Shown piece after piece: positions 1 to 12,638 of a DNA stretch of 64,000 nt (position 1 is its first letter; every line of letters begins with the position of its first letter). Below the pieces are notes generated by a model. It made no database searches, was not told where the DNA came from, and saw only the letters and a list, made by a program, of their open reading frames with translations. The translations under genes were made by a program, and so were the position numbers. Location: the NCBI GenBank assembly GCA_022605405.1, contig JABYQQ010000006.1, positions 558,001 through 622,000 of the forward strand, given 5' to 3'. The DNA is from Earliella scabrosa (Eukaryota > Basidiomycota > Agaricomycetes > Polyporales > Polyporaceae).

Positions 1-2900
1 TGCGGGCCCCCGAGGGACGCTTGAAGGTTGAAGCTTGAGGGGACGTGAGTTCCGCGGTGAGTCGTGTGTCGTGAGTCGTTCCTATAGGACCTGGGTCAAG
101 CCTAGGCAATAGAATGGATGGTTGGATGGACGAGAGAAGAGTGCCAGTGGTTGCACGTCATCTAGCCTTGAGTTCGGCATGGGCGCTTCCGAGTCGGCAT
201 CCCTCGAGGCGGCATCCCTGCAGGCAGGCTGCGTCCGCGGACGACGACTGCCGACTGCCGCGGCGCTGTCTGTCCTAGAGGGTAGAGCGGGATGGCGAGG
301 GAGGAGATTGTCACGGGTGTTCGTGCAGGTCTGCCGCTCGCGAGCAGCTTGAAGGACGGGCTGGAGATCGTCGCGACGGAGCGCCGTCGAGCGAAAGCGA
401 AGGCGAAGTGGCCTCGGAATCACGGAGATAATGATACCTCAGTAGAAGGAAGTAGTGCAGTAGGGGAATAGAAGAGGAGTGTTTGGCGCTGCTGCATGAT
501 TGATGTGAGAGGCCTCGGTTGGCGTGCACGGACGGTCGACCAAGGTTTGCGGCGGGGAGCAATCAGAGAGAGTCGTTTGTGAAAGAGCACTGTCAACCAC
601 TTCGATGCCGACCGACCAGCGCGGTCGCCGCGGGTCCCCAGTCAAGCGGTCGGAAAGCGGAAGGAAAAACGAAGGCAGTGTCAACGGCAAAATACTTACG
701 CGAGCGGGGGCCCCATCTGGGAGGGATCATGTCTAGAGTTGGGAGCGTGGGGGACGGAGGGCGGGGCGAGGCGAGGCGGAGCGGGTCGGGAAGGACCGGC
801 GCGCGTCGATGGTTAGGTTCCGCATGTCGTTTGTGTGCGGTGCTGTGCTGTGGGCGCGGGAGGAGGGGAAGCGTGGTGCAGAACATTGCCTTTCTGGGGT
901 GGAGGACTCAGGTACGTGTGTGGGCGGGCGGCGCGCTCTCTGGGTGTGTGTGAGTCTGCGGGGGCGTGCGGGGAGGTTAACGCGCTGCGGGAGACACTGG
1001 ACGATGAACTGTTGGAAGTGAGTGGGTTGGAGGTCGCTGTAGGGGATAGAGTGTATCGTGCATGCGCGCTTCGACTTCCGACTGACAAGCGGGTATGCGA
1101 TGCGTATGTATGACAATCGCACACGAACCTCCGCTTGGGGTTAACCCACGAGTGGAGACCATGTGAGCCCTCGCTTGCAGCGATGTGTACAGGCCGGGGC
1201 CTGTACGCCTGCGACGAATGAGATGGATCTGATGAGATACGGGCGGACGTGTCTGCGTATGTCCGCGCCCAAGACAACTCACTAAAGCTTGTTCGACAGG
1301 TCACGTACGCCGTGCGGTGGAGCTGGGGGACCAGGGGAAGGAAGCACGCGCGGGTGCGGTGGGGGCGTGCGGTACATCATGCATCGGCGGGATATTAATA
1401 TTAATGAGCTGTGAGCTGTTAGATGTGATGGGAGTCTCGGGCCCGTGCTCCGCGACCCGCGACCCGCGAGCCGGATAGGCACGAAGGGCTTGGCGGGTGC
1501 AGGATGCGCCGCGTCGACGATGGGTGGGCGTGTGCGATGCGGATGCGGATGCGGACGCGGGCCCGCCGGTGCGGGAGTCTTGCCGGATGCGAGCACGGGG
1601 AGCTTCCAGGCTGCTCATTCAAATTCGGAAAAGGGACGGACGGAGTGGGGTGGCGAGAAGCCGCGTGCGTGACCGGGGCAAGGTTAACTAAAGATTCCGA
1701 GCGAATTATATGAATGAGATGCGACCTGGAGCGAGAAGCCGTACCAAAGGAGGGCGAGATGCACATTGCGGTTGGATGAACACAAGGTTCGCGATGGCCT
1801 CGGCTGCATGTTGGTAGTGTGCGCAGGATGCGAGGCGTGGTGAAGGAGGAGTGGCGGCCTTGTTGGAATGAGTAGATGTTGCATAGTGGTGGGCGCGCGT
1901 GAAGGTCGAGTACTAAGTGTGAGCTATGAAAGTCGAGTTCCTGAGGGTTATCAGAGAGTGCAGTCGCGAGGAGAGATAACGAGGCTGCAGGTCAAGGACA
2001 TACGAAGACGATCAGGGTCTTTGGGAGGCTCAGACGTAAGCGAACTGAAACGTGGTGGAATTATGTTGGTCATCCGACACGCGACTTAGCCACGACGTCA
2101 ACTCGGTGTGCATCCCGATGGACGATCCAGTTTCAGCTACATTGGGGGTGACCCAGAGTCTTGAGCCCCTTAATCCTGGATAAGTTGAACCGTTTGTGTT
2201 TTCAGAAGATGGAACCATGACGTCGGACAGACTGTCAGAAGGTCGGTAGCTTCGCGATCGGATGAGGTGTGCCACTCGGCGCACAGCGACGCTGAGAAGA
2301 TCGTGTTCCTAATTCTATCGGTGAGTCGTGCACAAGGAGCAGGAAGATTCGATTACCTAACATACGAGTACACCGGGTTGAGATATGACAGGCCGGCGCG
2401 GCAGAAGTGAGCTACGGCAGCTACTATATCAAACTCACAGCGATTAGTACTGTGTTCGCCGTCCTCGATGTACTCGTTGAGACTGGCATCTACAAGGTAG
2501 CGCAGAATGAACTCGAGGCCCTCGTCAGCGTGTCGACTTCCAAAACAGATACGTGACGACTGGTTCGTGGAGATTGACATGAGACTTGCGGATGATCGTT
2601 CTCAGGATCCGCCCACGGTGGGTTTCGACAGGAGGGACCCTGGATGACTGGAGAGATTGGTTGAAGTTCCATTGTGAGTGATTCGAGGAAGAACAGCACC
2701 GAGTGGTGCGGTGATAGTGCTCGGAGGAGACAAGTGGCGGAGAAGAGCAAGTTGAAGGAGCGGCTGGCGTGGCGACAATGCGAGGCTGGGCACGGGCGTC
2801 TGAACATTGATCGACCGCTTGAGTTTGCGGCGGAGCGCCCGCGAAGGGCTGGCCACGTGGGACGGATCGCACAGTCACCGCCCTCTCACACGCTCTCCTC
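1..2900. other. Intergenic / promoter-like region, no gene recognised
   Basis: No open frame here shows a recognisable domain or a convincing chain of exons. The first 2 kb are G/T-rich on the plus strand, so pyrimidine-rich on the minus strand. Such C/T-rich tracts are common in promoters and 5' leaders of basidiomycete genes, so a minus-strand gene may begin left of the window. That is inference. The last part, about 2640-2980, probably holds the promoter and leader of the phosphodiesterase gene downstream. Confidence 0.4.
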
Positions 2901-2979
2901 GTCCTCCAACTGTCCCCGTCGCCCTCTCTCCCTCGCCCTGCCCGCCCCCTCACACGCTACGCTCCTCTTATCACTCGGA

Positions 2980-5387
2980 ATGACAGACAACATGGGCCGG
3001 CGCCGCAGCGTCGACGTTGGAGGCCTGGCACTTGCCCTCAGCGACGAACGACGGGGACACGGCTGGGGAGGCTGGGAGGAGACAGACTGCGGCGAAACGA
3101 GGTGCGTGACCTGCTCAGACCAGAGAAGACACTCCTGCCAACGTCGTACGTCGCTCCAGATATGCCGAGGTTCTGATAGATGTCCGTCTGCACACCGAGA
3201 CTATCGTCAACCAGGAGGGTGACCATGTGTACGTCCCTAGTCATAACATACCTCCCTCCTTCTCATCCAGGCGAAAGACCTTCGTTTGTGGACATGGATC
3301 AAGCTACACGCGAACGGCTGATACACTCCCTGAGCTCTTGGCACTTCGAGCCTCACAAGCTTCCCGAGGAAGAGGTTATCGCCTGCTCGTACATCCTCTT
3401 CGAGGCGCTCTATCGAATAGAGCACATGTGCGAGACAGTGTCTGTACCTTTGAGTGAGTACCTGATCTACGTGTCATTCAACGCTTCATGCGTGGCACCA
3501 ACGTGGAAACGCCCCCTCCGTACACGGCCTGCCGGGCTGTGTTATGTTCGTGTTGATGAACCGCTGCTATCGTCAACTACACTGGAGCACGAACTAACGC
3601 CTATCTCACCCAGGTTGCCTGGCGACGTTTCTGCAACACCTCCGGCAACTTTATCGACAGGGAAACTCGTATCATAACTTTCAGCACGCATTGGACGTGT
3701 TCCAGGCCGTGTATTTCTTCCTGTACTGCGCTGGCATGGTCCCCTCGGTCACCATCCTGCTGGAGGATGGTCGAACATGGACACGAGACAGAGATCAATG
3801 CGACCCGCTCACATCATGTCTCTCACACGAAGACCTCTTCGCCCTGTATATCGCAGCCGTTGGTCATGACGTAGGGCATCCAGGGCTCACGAACGCCTTC
3901 ATGGTATAAGACGGCATCTCCTTCTCACCCAGTGACCTTCGCTGACCCACGGTTCTCACATACAGCGAAACGCGAAGACTGCGTTGTCGATAGTTTACGA
4001 CGACAAGTCGGTCCTGGAGCAGATGCACTACTCTCTGATCATGCAGATTATGCGGCACAACAACCTGGGCGTCTTGCTTGACCGCTCGACGTCCGGACCT
4101 TCGTTCCGCAAGCTTCTTCTGGGTACGGTACTCGCAACCGACATGGGGGTACATTTCGACTTCATGGCGGAATTCCGGAATCTTCTTAATGGTGCCGACT
4201 TCCCCGAACTCAAGCGACGAATTCTAGTATGTCAAGCTTTGATCAAGTGCGCGGATATCAGCAATCCGGTACGTGATACCAGACGTCATCACCATTGCCT
4301 GCTGACTCTCCACTAGAGTCGGCCGTATCTTGTTTCACAGCACTGGGCGGCGGCGCTGGAGTCAGAATGGAGTAGCCAACTGCTGCTTGAGAAGCATTTA
4401 CAACTACCGCCCTCCGTCAAGCCGTCAGATAGTCGGATTGGTGAAGCAAATTGTCAGATATGGTTCAACAAGACGTTCGCGCGCCCCCTCTTCGAACTGG
4501 TTGCGCAGGGTATCCCATGTGAGTGTTCATCATATCGTCTGCACCGGTCTCTATCTAAGCTTCCACTCTTAGCCATGGAACAGTTTGCTCGTCAGGCACG
4601 AGAAAACATGGCGTCATGGCAAGCTCGTGCGATCGAGCTCGCGGCGCAGCCAGAGAACTCGACAGACGCTTCTGGGACTCCTTTGGCCTGGCCATCGCAA
4701 GCACCGAACGACTTTCTGACGGCTTTCCCCCCAGCCTTGCCCGACTCATTCCGCATACCCGAGGAAACACTTTACGCGGGTTTCTATCATCCGCACCACC
4801 ATCGCTTTTCCAGTGTGGAACCGAGCACCTCATCATCATCCTCCACTCCGAGCCAGTACGAAAGCTGCGAGTCGTCACTACCATCCCCTGTCTTCTCTCC
4901 CCTCCTCGAACCCATCCCAGTTCCCATTTCGCCGACCACGGCAACACTTCCTCCGCGTCTCGAGTTGTCGACCTTGGCGGCGCTCACACATCCGCATTCA
5001 CGCGCTCCGAGTGTGGCCTCCACGGTGCCATCCACCGCGGGAAGCGTATTCAGCATCACAAATGAGGCAACAGCCGCGATCCGCGCAGCGTATAAGGCAA
5101 GCGTACGCAAGAAGAAGAGCTTCCATCGTTCGTCGTGGAATCCTTCTCCGACCTCGTTCAATGGTCTGTGCCCCGTCAGTCCATCACTCATGCAGCACCA
5201 TACGCCCTCGTCGCATTATGGAAGGAGTCCCGTCTCTCCCGCCGGCACGTCGGACAGCCCAATAAGCTGTAGTGCGGGGTCACCAAGCACAGGGACGTTG
5301 ACGCCAAGTCCGCTCACACCCGATGCGAACGCGGCGTCAGCTAACCCGGTGCTGCTCAAAACGACGCTCGTCTCCACGCCGTCGTAG
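2980..5387 (+). CDS. 3',5'-cyclic-nucleotide phosphodiesterase (class I PDE, Pde2-like)
   Basis: Hydrolyses cAMP (possibly cGMP) to the 5' nucleotide and so ends cAMP-PKA signalling. The exons read cleanly from 3271: 3271-3453, 3614-3903, 3966-4268, 4317-4518 and 4573-5387, all joined by GT-AG introns. They carry the class I signatures YHNFQHALDVFQA and GHDVGHPGLTN, which supply the metal-binding histidines and aspartate, then LIKCADISNP and WFNKTFARPLFEL near the end of the catalytic domain. A Ser/Pro/Thr-rich tail of roughly 200 residues follows and is probably disordered. The 5' end is uncertain. An ATG at 2980 opens a plausible start (RRRSVDVGGLALAL), but the coding phase changes twice between about 3060 and 3175 and no clean intron explains it. 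A second 5' exon ends near 3218. Identity is secure; the first ~80 residues are not. Confidence 0.9.
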
Positions 5388-6795
5388 TCGCGCACTTCGC
5401 TCGGCTCGACAGCGCTCGCACGACCGCATGAATCACGACTGGTCCTCGCTCGCATGGCATGAAGATGTATTATGTGTATCACAACGTATGTGTATGTATC
5501 TGACTCCCTCTCGGCTTATTGTTCCTTGGCACGCCCCTCCGTCGTCTGCTCTCCTGTTGGCACTATCGGACATTCGCTCCCTGAAACATTTTCAGTCCTG
5601 CATTGCCGTGGTGTGTACGCTTGACATCACGCGTCGTTGCCCGTCGCCTCTGGTCCTTCATACATCCTCCCTCAACGTCCGCGTCACACACATGTCCCCG
5701 TCCCCGATCGTCCCTCCCCCTCCCCTTATCTACCGTCACCTTAGACTCCCGTCGTCTCCCCTCCCCCTGGTATGATGCGTATCTTTAGGCCCAGGCATAT
5801 TGGTTGTCGTGCGTTTCGTTGGTCCTTGGTAGTTTCTCCGTCTCCATAACTGCTTCGTCTTCGAATTGCATCGCAGCCCTTCACGTCTTCTCTGCTTCCT
5901 CGCCAGCGATCTACACCCATGTCTGAGAGCGTCGATTCTCGGCGTGCGATAAGCTCCGGTTACGCTGGCGGTCCCACCGCGTTCTCTTGTTTTCGCCAAA
6001 CACTGCCCTTGCCATCTTCTCTGCCCACTGGCGTCTAGTACACGCCCGCCTGTAGCCTGTGGCCTGAGGCTCCGAGTTTGCGAAGTCTCTTCTTTCTTTG
6101 CTCGGTGATTGTCCTTTGACTTGTTGCTATCGAAGCCCTCACATCTGTAGTAGTGTATCCTCTGGTTGTTGTGTCCATCCCAGTGTGTATGATGAATCTC
6201 CGTGTTGTACAAAGCTACTGCAGAGTCCAGACTCGAGGCGGCCCAATGGGAAGTTGACTGAGGACTAGCAGGATATCTGAGGCTTGAAGGGCAGGGCATG
6301 TTATATCGGGGCTTGCTAGCTCAACTATGACTCTGTCGAATACGGGATCCGAGAAATTAGGGAATGTAGTCTATGTCATGGGTTGGTCTAGGGTGTAGGT
6401 GACGTCAACCATAATCACCTGCATGCGTACTACCATGTTCATCGTTATCTCTTCCCCTGCCTCGTCTCAGTGTATACCCATAGTACACGGCGATTCAATG
6501 TTATGATCATGGTGGACCCGGTTTCATTGAATTAGCAGGTATTTCTCATATTCTACGTGAGTACCTCTGTCCTATGCATGGCAATTGACCCACCAGTGTG
6601 GAGCGTCTGCGCATGGAGCTACGACGACGACGACGACGACGACGACTATTGCTGTGGACAGGATGCTCATACAAAACACCGGTAACGACATTGCGCGGGC
6701 TACAAGAGCATAAAAGAATGATACAAGGCAGAAATTGCGCGATAGAGACATTGAGGCATACACACTGGCAGTGTATGGGTACCGGACTACGTCAG
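5388..6795. other. Convergent intergenic region with a small microsatellite
   Basis: This is the 3' flank between the phosphodiesterase (+) and the HNH gene (-). It holds the presumed 3' untranslated regions of both. A long minus-strand frame at 5736-6299 lacks any recognisable domain or good codon pattern and is not called. Confidence 0.5.
6621..6646. repeat. (ACG)n trinucleotide microsatellite
   Basis: Eight to nine uninterrupted ACG/GAC units lie in non-coding sequence just downstream of the HNH gene's stop codon, in its probable 3' untranslated region. Confidence 0.9.
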
Positions 6796-8137
6796 TCACG
6801 TCGCGCTGATGACCCCCGGCGACTTGACTGATATCCCAGGGCCTCCTCGAACAACACGAAATAGCAGCGCGTTGCGGAACTGCTCACGAAGAAGATCATG
6901 GGAGACCTCTGGTACGTTCGGGCTCAGCTGACCATCCTCTTGCGCCTTTGAGTCGCGCAAAGTATCCGGCAAGTTATTCAGGCAAGCGGGCAGAGTCTTC
7001 TCGAAAGTGTACACTTTGAGGTATGTTTGTCCGTCTGCAGACTTCTGCGGCTATATAGAGCATTCAAGTTATCGGTATACGCAAGTACCATTCTCAGTTG
7101 CACTCACCAAAACACCCCACTGATAGGAGTCGTAGCAAGTGTGCAGGTCACATCCAATCATCATTGCGTTTGCGGACATGTCCGCTTCCTTGAAAGTCTT
7201 TCCCACTATTTGCTGAATATTGTTGGGCAGCAGTTTGTTCTTGACCGCCTGATGAAGTATAGTTAGAATCAGCATAACGGAACATGCATTAGTAGTAAAC
7301 CTTACATGTTCAACTTTCCCGACGGGGAAAATGTGTGCCACCTCAAGAGCCGTGTAATCAGAGCCCCGACCACGAATGGCAGGTGGATCACCCCTGACAC
7401 GACACCAGCCATCCCGTGCTCTCACGTTCTCACGCGTGTCTCGACTCTAAGTGCAGGAACATATTGACATTCAGAGGATTCCGTCCTTCGGATTGAGACA
7501 AACAATACTCACTCTGTTGGGCTTCTTCTCTTTGGGACTACCAGGGGGTCTCTTGCTGTATTGTACGGACGCTTTGGTGAAAGAAAGACGCAGTGTATGT
7601 CCTATCTTTCGAATGAATCTAGGATCTCCACCATTGAGACTGGCGAGAGGATGGAAAGTCCATAGCAAGACATAATGCCCCTCCTGGCAAGCCCGCGTAT
7701 CATCGTGGTGGATTATCCTCTGCTTAACACTGGGATTTTCTGGATTAATCCATGTTGCTGAGTCTAGAAACGGGAGTCGCGGGACAGTACGCTTATTGTC
7801 GCGCCCCGCCGGACCCGGAAGGTAGATAGGATTTGCCCACTTCATAAGGGTAAGCATCCACTTCCCTGAGAAGTTTCGATTCAATGAGTGTTTGATCGAT
7901 TAGGTATAACAACAACTGCTGTAACGCACCTAATTCTGTGCTAGCGGGCTTTGTTATTATTCTGACCTCTTGGCCACCAAGTCCGCCAACAAGTACAAGA
8001 TCCAACCACTCGTAGACCGTTTTATAGGTCACAAGGTTTTCGCGATTATAGAACCCTGATGGCGCATAATCAAATCTTTCACTGACAATCGTGCAACGCA
8101 GGACAAATCCACTGACCAGCAATGAGTCGTGAGGCAT
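6796..8137 (-). CDS. HNH nuclease-domain protein (HNH_2-like)
   Basis: The core domain reads through spliced exons: a CRVRGD first-cysteine motif, YTALEVAHIFP (the catalytic AHI.P element), then NNIQQIVGK and MMIGCDLHTCYDSYQW, matching the N...D.H...D.YQ part of the fold. The C-terminal exon ends with VSHDLLREQFRNALL, a tail I associate with this Agaricomycete family. Introns at about 7249-7305 and from 7107 downward have GT-AG borders and keep frame. N-terminal exons (8137 to about 7440) are less certain; introns there are inferred from frame changes. The expected activity is metal-dependent DNA cleavage or binding, but these fungal proteins have no known role. It is transcribed divergently from a second HNH-type gene starting at 9090. 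Confidence 0.75.
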
Positions 8138-9089
8138 GCCTTATAGCACTAGGTGGTTCTGAAGCCCAGATAAAAACGTTCCTTTGATCTGCGTTGGGTG
8201 GGTCTTCATACAGCGAGCCGCCACGAATACCCTGTGGTATGATATCCATCTTGCAATGATGTGCAGTACTTCGGAGTGTCGAGAAAGAACAGACGCAAGT
8301 TATAGAGTGGGTATTCCAAGGAGATGGATGTATATATAGTCTTCACTTCGTTCGCGTGGTAATGAAGACAAGCCACATTATTGTGAATATGTAGTGAGCG
8401 GTGTCAGGGTCAGGACTGGCATGCCATGCCGTGATGACCTGTAATGGAGCGATGCGCCCGCATGCCTCAGAATGATTATGAGCTGCGTGTTGCCGATAGA
8501 TGTACACTACGGCTAGCTATCCTACTGACTTGAATTGATTGCACAGAATGAATTGTCATGGAGACGACATGAGGAGTTGTGGGTGAAACAATATTGGAGT
8601 GTCATGACGGATCGCGATCATTCTGGGTACCTAGGAGGAATGAAGAGCAGTATACATGCGCACGGCTAGTTCTAATATGCTATGCACATCAGCACAATTT
8701 GCACGCACGGAATGTAGACTCGATGGTCGGAGGAGAAGGCTGCAGGCTGCTGTCGCAGTTCTGACGCGAGGTCTCAACGTTGATTGAGTGAGACACTGGT
8801 ACTCGCACGCATGTAGGTGCTACCAGTGACAGTTTGAAGTAAGTTGAGATGTAGCGCCACTACCGTAATCATTGTATGATGGTCTCCATACCGACCTTAC
8901 ACCTTGTTCGAGTTCAACAGAGATCATTCCTGTTCACGGTGGCCCCGCGCTAGTGACGGCCCGGGACTGACTAGATCCAGGTACTGAACAACCGAGCGCT
9001 CTGATTCCAAGATATTTAAACAAACCCACCACCTTACAGTGACCAGAACTGTACCCCCCTTATCTCATATCCCCATCGTATTGCCCAGT
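8138..9089. promoter_or_regulatory. Shared intergenic region between two divergent HNH-type genes
   Basis: About 950 bp separate the two start codons. No gene is recognisable. A/T-rich stretches such as TATATATAG near 8330-8340 and GATATTTAAAC near 9010 could be core promoter elements for the minus- and plus-strand genes respectively. This is inference from position only. Confidence 0.4.
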
Positions 9090-10349
9090 ATGCTTGAAGG
9101 TCCTGCTCATCAGTCCGCGTTGGTCATCAAACGCGGTGCAAACTTCTTCCTGTGGTGGAGCGAACCCACCGGTCTGGGCCGCATCATTGCTTGTGAGTAG
9201 CGAAGCAAGTCAACTCGGATTCCTTTATCACGCCTCGGTGTTACCCTTGTTCACCACGATCGCCCCGACAGGTCTGAACCTTGACATAGTTGGTCCGCTA
9301 ACTGCCGAAACCCTCGTGCGGTGGATCAAACTGATCGCCCAGCCTGGACCGAACTTGAGATTCAAACACACCCGGCTGGAGTATTTGGACGACGATCCGA
9401 GGCATGGTAGCCTGATTTCTGGAGCCGCGGTCTCCAATGATGAGAAGCTTTCTAAAGGAGACTATGAATGTTTCCTGGATGGTGAGCATTTCAATCACAT
9501 CGATGACTCGTGTCTCCACCCCTGACCAATAGACTAGGCCCCGAGCAATCAGTTCACATAGATAGTTTCTCTGTTGCAACTTATGACCGCTCTCTTGGTG
9601 CGCTCAAACGCCAGGCGGAAGAAGAGATTGCAGAATATCAGGACCCGCAGTCTCAGGATTTGACGCTAGTAAGCATCACTGATCATTCCATCACTCATGA
9701 CTCTACTGGGCATGCTGATACTCTTACGCAGTACAATGTACTACCCGAATTGCTGCAGGAAGCTGAACGCAAAAACAAATCGACCTGTGTATTCTCTGGA
9801 TGTTCCCGCGTTCAGCCTCAATGGATCTTTCCCCCACCTGCTATGGGACACGTGAGTTGCGGTTTCTCCGTCCACGCGGCGTGTGTCGTAGTAGTAACCC
9901 ATCTTCCATCCACAGACCTCTTCAATCATGACAGAGTCACCCGTTCTCTGGGATTTAGATGCGTTCAAAGGGTATCACAACACTTTCGCCATACGCCCTG
10001 ACCTGTACGACCTATGGCTAGAGAACGCGTTTAGTGTGGACGTCGATGTAAGTTATGCCGACCGCTCAGGATACACCTTATGTTGATGATTGCACAGGAC
10101 AACTATCGGATTCGCACGTTTACACAAGCAGCTGTGAGTGCCCTGACAGGCATGCCAACCCACCTTGCTTCACCAGACCTGGATAGAAACGCAGAATTCT
10201 TCAAAGAGCATTTCAGGTGGACGTTGACCACCCACGTTCTGGGCGGAGATATCGACGATGATTCCTCTGACAGTATGGATGGGCCCGTCAACTTTGAGGA
10301 GTGCCTTGATGCCGAGGACTATGCAGATGAGGACGAGGACGATTTGTAA
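9090..10349 (+). CDS. HNH-like domain protein with WIFPP motif, acidic tail
   Basis: Exons 9090-9192, 9272-9481, 9538-9851, 9916-10047 and 10098-10349 have GT-AG introns and sum to 1011 nt, giving 336 residues. An N-terminal part (to about residue 150) is followed by the HNH-like core: CVFSGC, then QPQWIFPPPAMGH, then FAIRPDLYDLWLENAFSVDVDDNYRI and THL..., FFKEHFRWTL. This order (C..[ST]G, W.FPP, N.F..R.DL..L...N.F.VDVDD.YRI) is familiar from a large, uncharacterised Agaricomycete family. The position that carries the catalytic histidine in AHI.P is tryptophan here (QWI.P), so the protein may not cut DNA. The last 30 residues are strongly acidic. It starts about 950 bp from the divergent HNH gene. 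Confidence 0.75.
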
Positions 10350-11838
10350 CACGAGCCATGACGAGCAGAAGTCCGGAAAGTGACAGAGAACCGTTCCCTA
10401 GCTGTGGTCCATGGATGCTAAGACGTGGCGAGTCATTAAATATATAAATCCTGCATTGTCTACCGTGATGGCAGGGATCTCGACTTATGATTGCCTCATC
10501 GAGGTCTGTTCTGTACTTGACCTAGGTTGAGACATGACTCCTCGTCATACGGCCGTAATGAAGGCCGCCCCGTCGAAACCCTCCGTGACGTGGCAGGAGC
10601 TTGTGACCAACTTCTCCGCAGCGTGCCTCTGGACTTAGACTATGAATGAGTAGGAATCATCATGTTCCCAACTTCTGCTGCTACTGCTTGAAGTAGTCTA
10701 TGACCCTCATGACGTGATGCATGATCCGCGGAGTGGATTCACCTTATTGTGAGGTTGCCTGGACTTACTTGTTACACTATCACCTCTACTAGTCTACTAT
10801 CAGTCCGCCGACCCACTTGTAACTTGTTGAGCCCACCACCGGAGACTTCCAGACTATCGCGACTCCACGGGCACACAAACACGATTACCGATGGTCTTAT
10901 ACCTTCGACAAAACGGTCACACAAGCCTGGGTATGGTTGCATGCACATGCAATGTGCGCGGCGACGTACGCTTGGGGGGTCTGATCCTTTTGAAGAAGTC
11001 ATGTAAGAGCCGAAGGAGGACGTCGTGTGATCGGTCAAAATCGCGAGGACATACCCCGTCTCTCATCGACAACTCCATGCTAGTAGGCTACATCGCGCAC
11101 ATGACATGCATGAGGCATGACTCTCGGCTCTCCAAACAGCGCGATGCAAACCTCCGAGTTAGCGGCGCCCGCCGCTGTCAAGGCGGAAGTGCATCCCAGT
11201 TCATCAATGAGGGGCTGGAGGTTGTATGCTCAGTTGCTAATAGCACCTCGCATCGATTCCAGCGAATGTTCGTTTGCAAACGTCAAGGTCGGCTATGACA
11301 AGCATAAGGAATTCATGAAGCCGCTGAGAATCTGCAGACTATGCGGCTCTGACGGCATACACGTTTACGTTCCCACTGAACGCTTGTCACAGTATGCCGT
11401 TCCGAGCTGCGGCAAGAGGATTATTATTATTAGTAAGATCCTGTCTTGTAATAGGGTACAACGTACTAGCCGAACAGCGCTGTGGATCGGAGTGCATCTC
11501 TTAGGGGATGTAGTATGGGGGATCATCCCGTGATAGGGCAGGAGGTGCTGCCGGGTCTGCGTCAGTCTGGCACGTAGACGATGATCGATGATTGCTGGTA
11601 CTTCATGCTAGTCGGAAGGATCTACGTACTCAACAGATGTCTTGGCTTGTCCACTGTGCCTTCTCCCATTCATCAGTGTGAGCGTCGTATGAGCAGAAAG
11701 GCGGGCGCGGTGAACAACAAAAGTCAGAGAACTCCATTCGTCGATGACCCGTGGCTGGAGTGTACGATAAATGACTTTCAACTTTTTCGCAAGTGACGCT
11801 TCTGTGGCGGGTCGACTGTGAATCGTCAGACGAGCCTC
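10350..11838. other. Intergenic, no gene recognised
   Basis: Only short unconvincing frames occur on both strands. Part of it may be decayed sequence that once formed the 3' end of the truncated adenylation-domain gene to the right, but I could see no adenylate-forming motifs in it. Confidence 0.4.
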
Positions 11839-12638
11839 CTACCCTCCCATGGCGTGATCACATGATACACACCATGCGCGAATGACGTGCTGCTGTCCGG
11901 CCCGATCCGGCAAATCGGCGGTGACGAGCTTGTGCGTGACGACTGCTTGCAGCATCTTGTAGGTGCCCGGGATGACCTTGGGCATCCCGCCCGTCGTGCC
12001 AGACGAGTGGAACAGCACCGCAATGTCGTCGCGGCTTACCGCCGCACGGCATTCCATACCGAACGTCAACTCCGGGTCACCATCGGCCTTGAGTTCAGAG
12101 ATAGCGCGGAGCATGTCCTCGTCTTCCATGGGTGCGAACTGGGGTATCGGGGACGACTGGAGGTCCTGCGCGGACAGCATGGAGAGGTGCGAGCGGTAGA
12201 CGACGAGCGCTTTCGCATTGCTTTGGGCGAGAAGCTCGTAGATGATGGCGATGTTGGTAAAATCATAGTTATTGAAGAGTTGAGGGGTGTACACGAGCGA
12301 AGAGATGGCAATGTTGTTCAGGAGGTCGGTCCACTTACGGCCCGTGAGCCTAGGAGAGCAAGTCAATCAAATAGACATTAGTTCCGAAGTCAGAAAGAAT
12401 CCAAGGGTGCGACACACCATAGTCCTACAACATCGAGAGCATTGAGGTTGAGAGTCGCAAGGGTGTGGTACCAGTGAGTGCGGGTTACGGCAAGTCGTTG
12501 CTCGAGTTCGCGATAAGTGACACACGCCCACTCATCGTTACGTCCGAGATAGGGCCTGAACACGAGGGCGTCCGGTGTCTTGCGCAGCGAAGGTATGACC
12601 AGCGTTAGATAGTGGTTCTCCGGGCTCTTCCCGCTCAT
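11839..12638 (-). pseudogene. 5' fragment of an adenylate-forming (AMP-binding) enzyme gene
   Basis: Two exons joined by a GT-AG intron (about 12355-12418) read MSGKSPENHYLTLVIPSL..., TYRELEQRL..., DVVGLWLTGRKWTDLLNNIA, ELLAQSNAKALVVY and finally the phosphate-binding A3 motif LFHSSGTTGGMPKVIPGTYK. This is the N-terminal third of the adenylation domain of fungal adenylate-forming reductase or NRPS-like enzymes. Reading stops about 50 residues past A3. No later core motifs, carrier-protein or reductase domains follow within 1.5 kb. The product would lack the AMP-binding and catalytic half, so I treat it as a truncated remnant. A short expressed ORF cannot be excluded. Confidence 0.7.

Noticed and set aside
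5736..6299. 187-codon minus-strand open frame downstream of the phosphodiesterase
   Set aside because: No domain, skewed composition (Arg/Ser/Thr-rich) and overlap with the probable 3' untranslated region.
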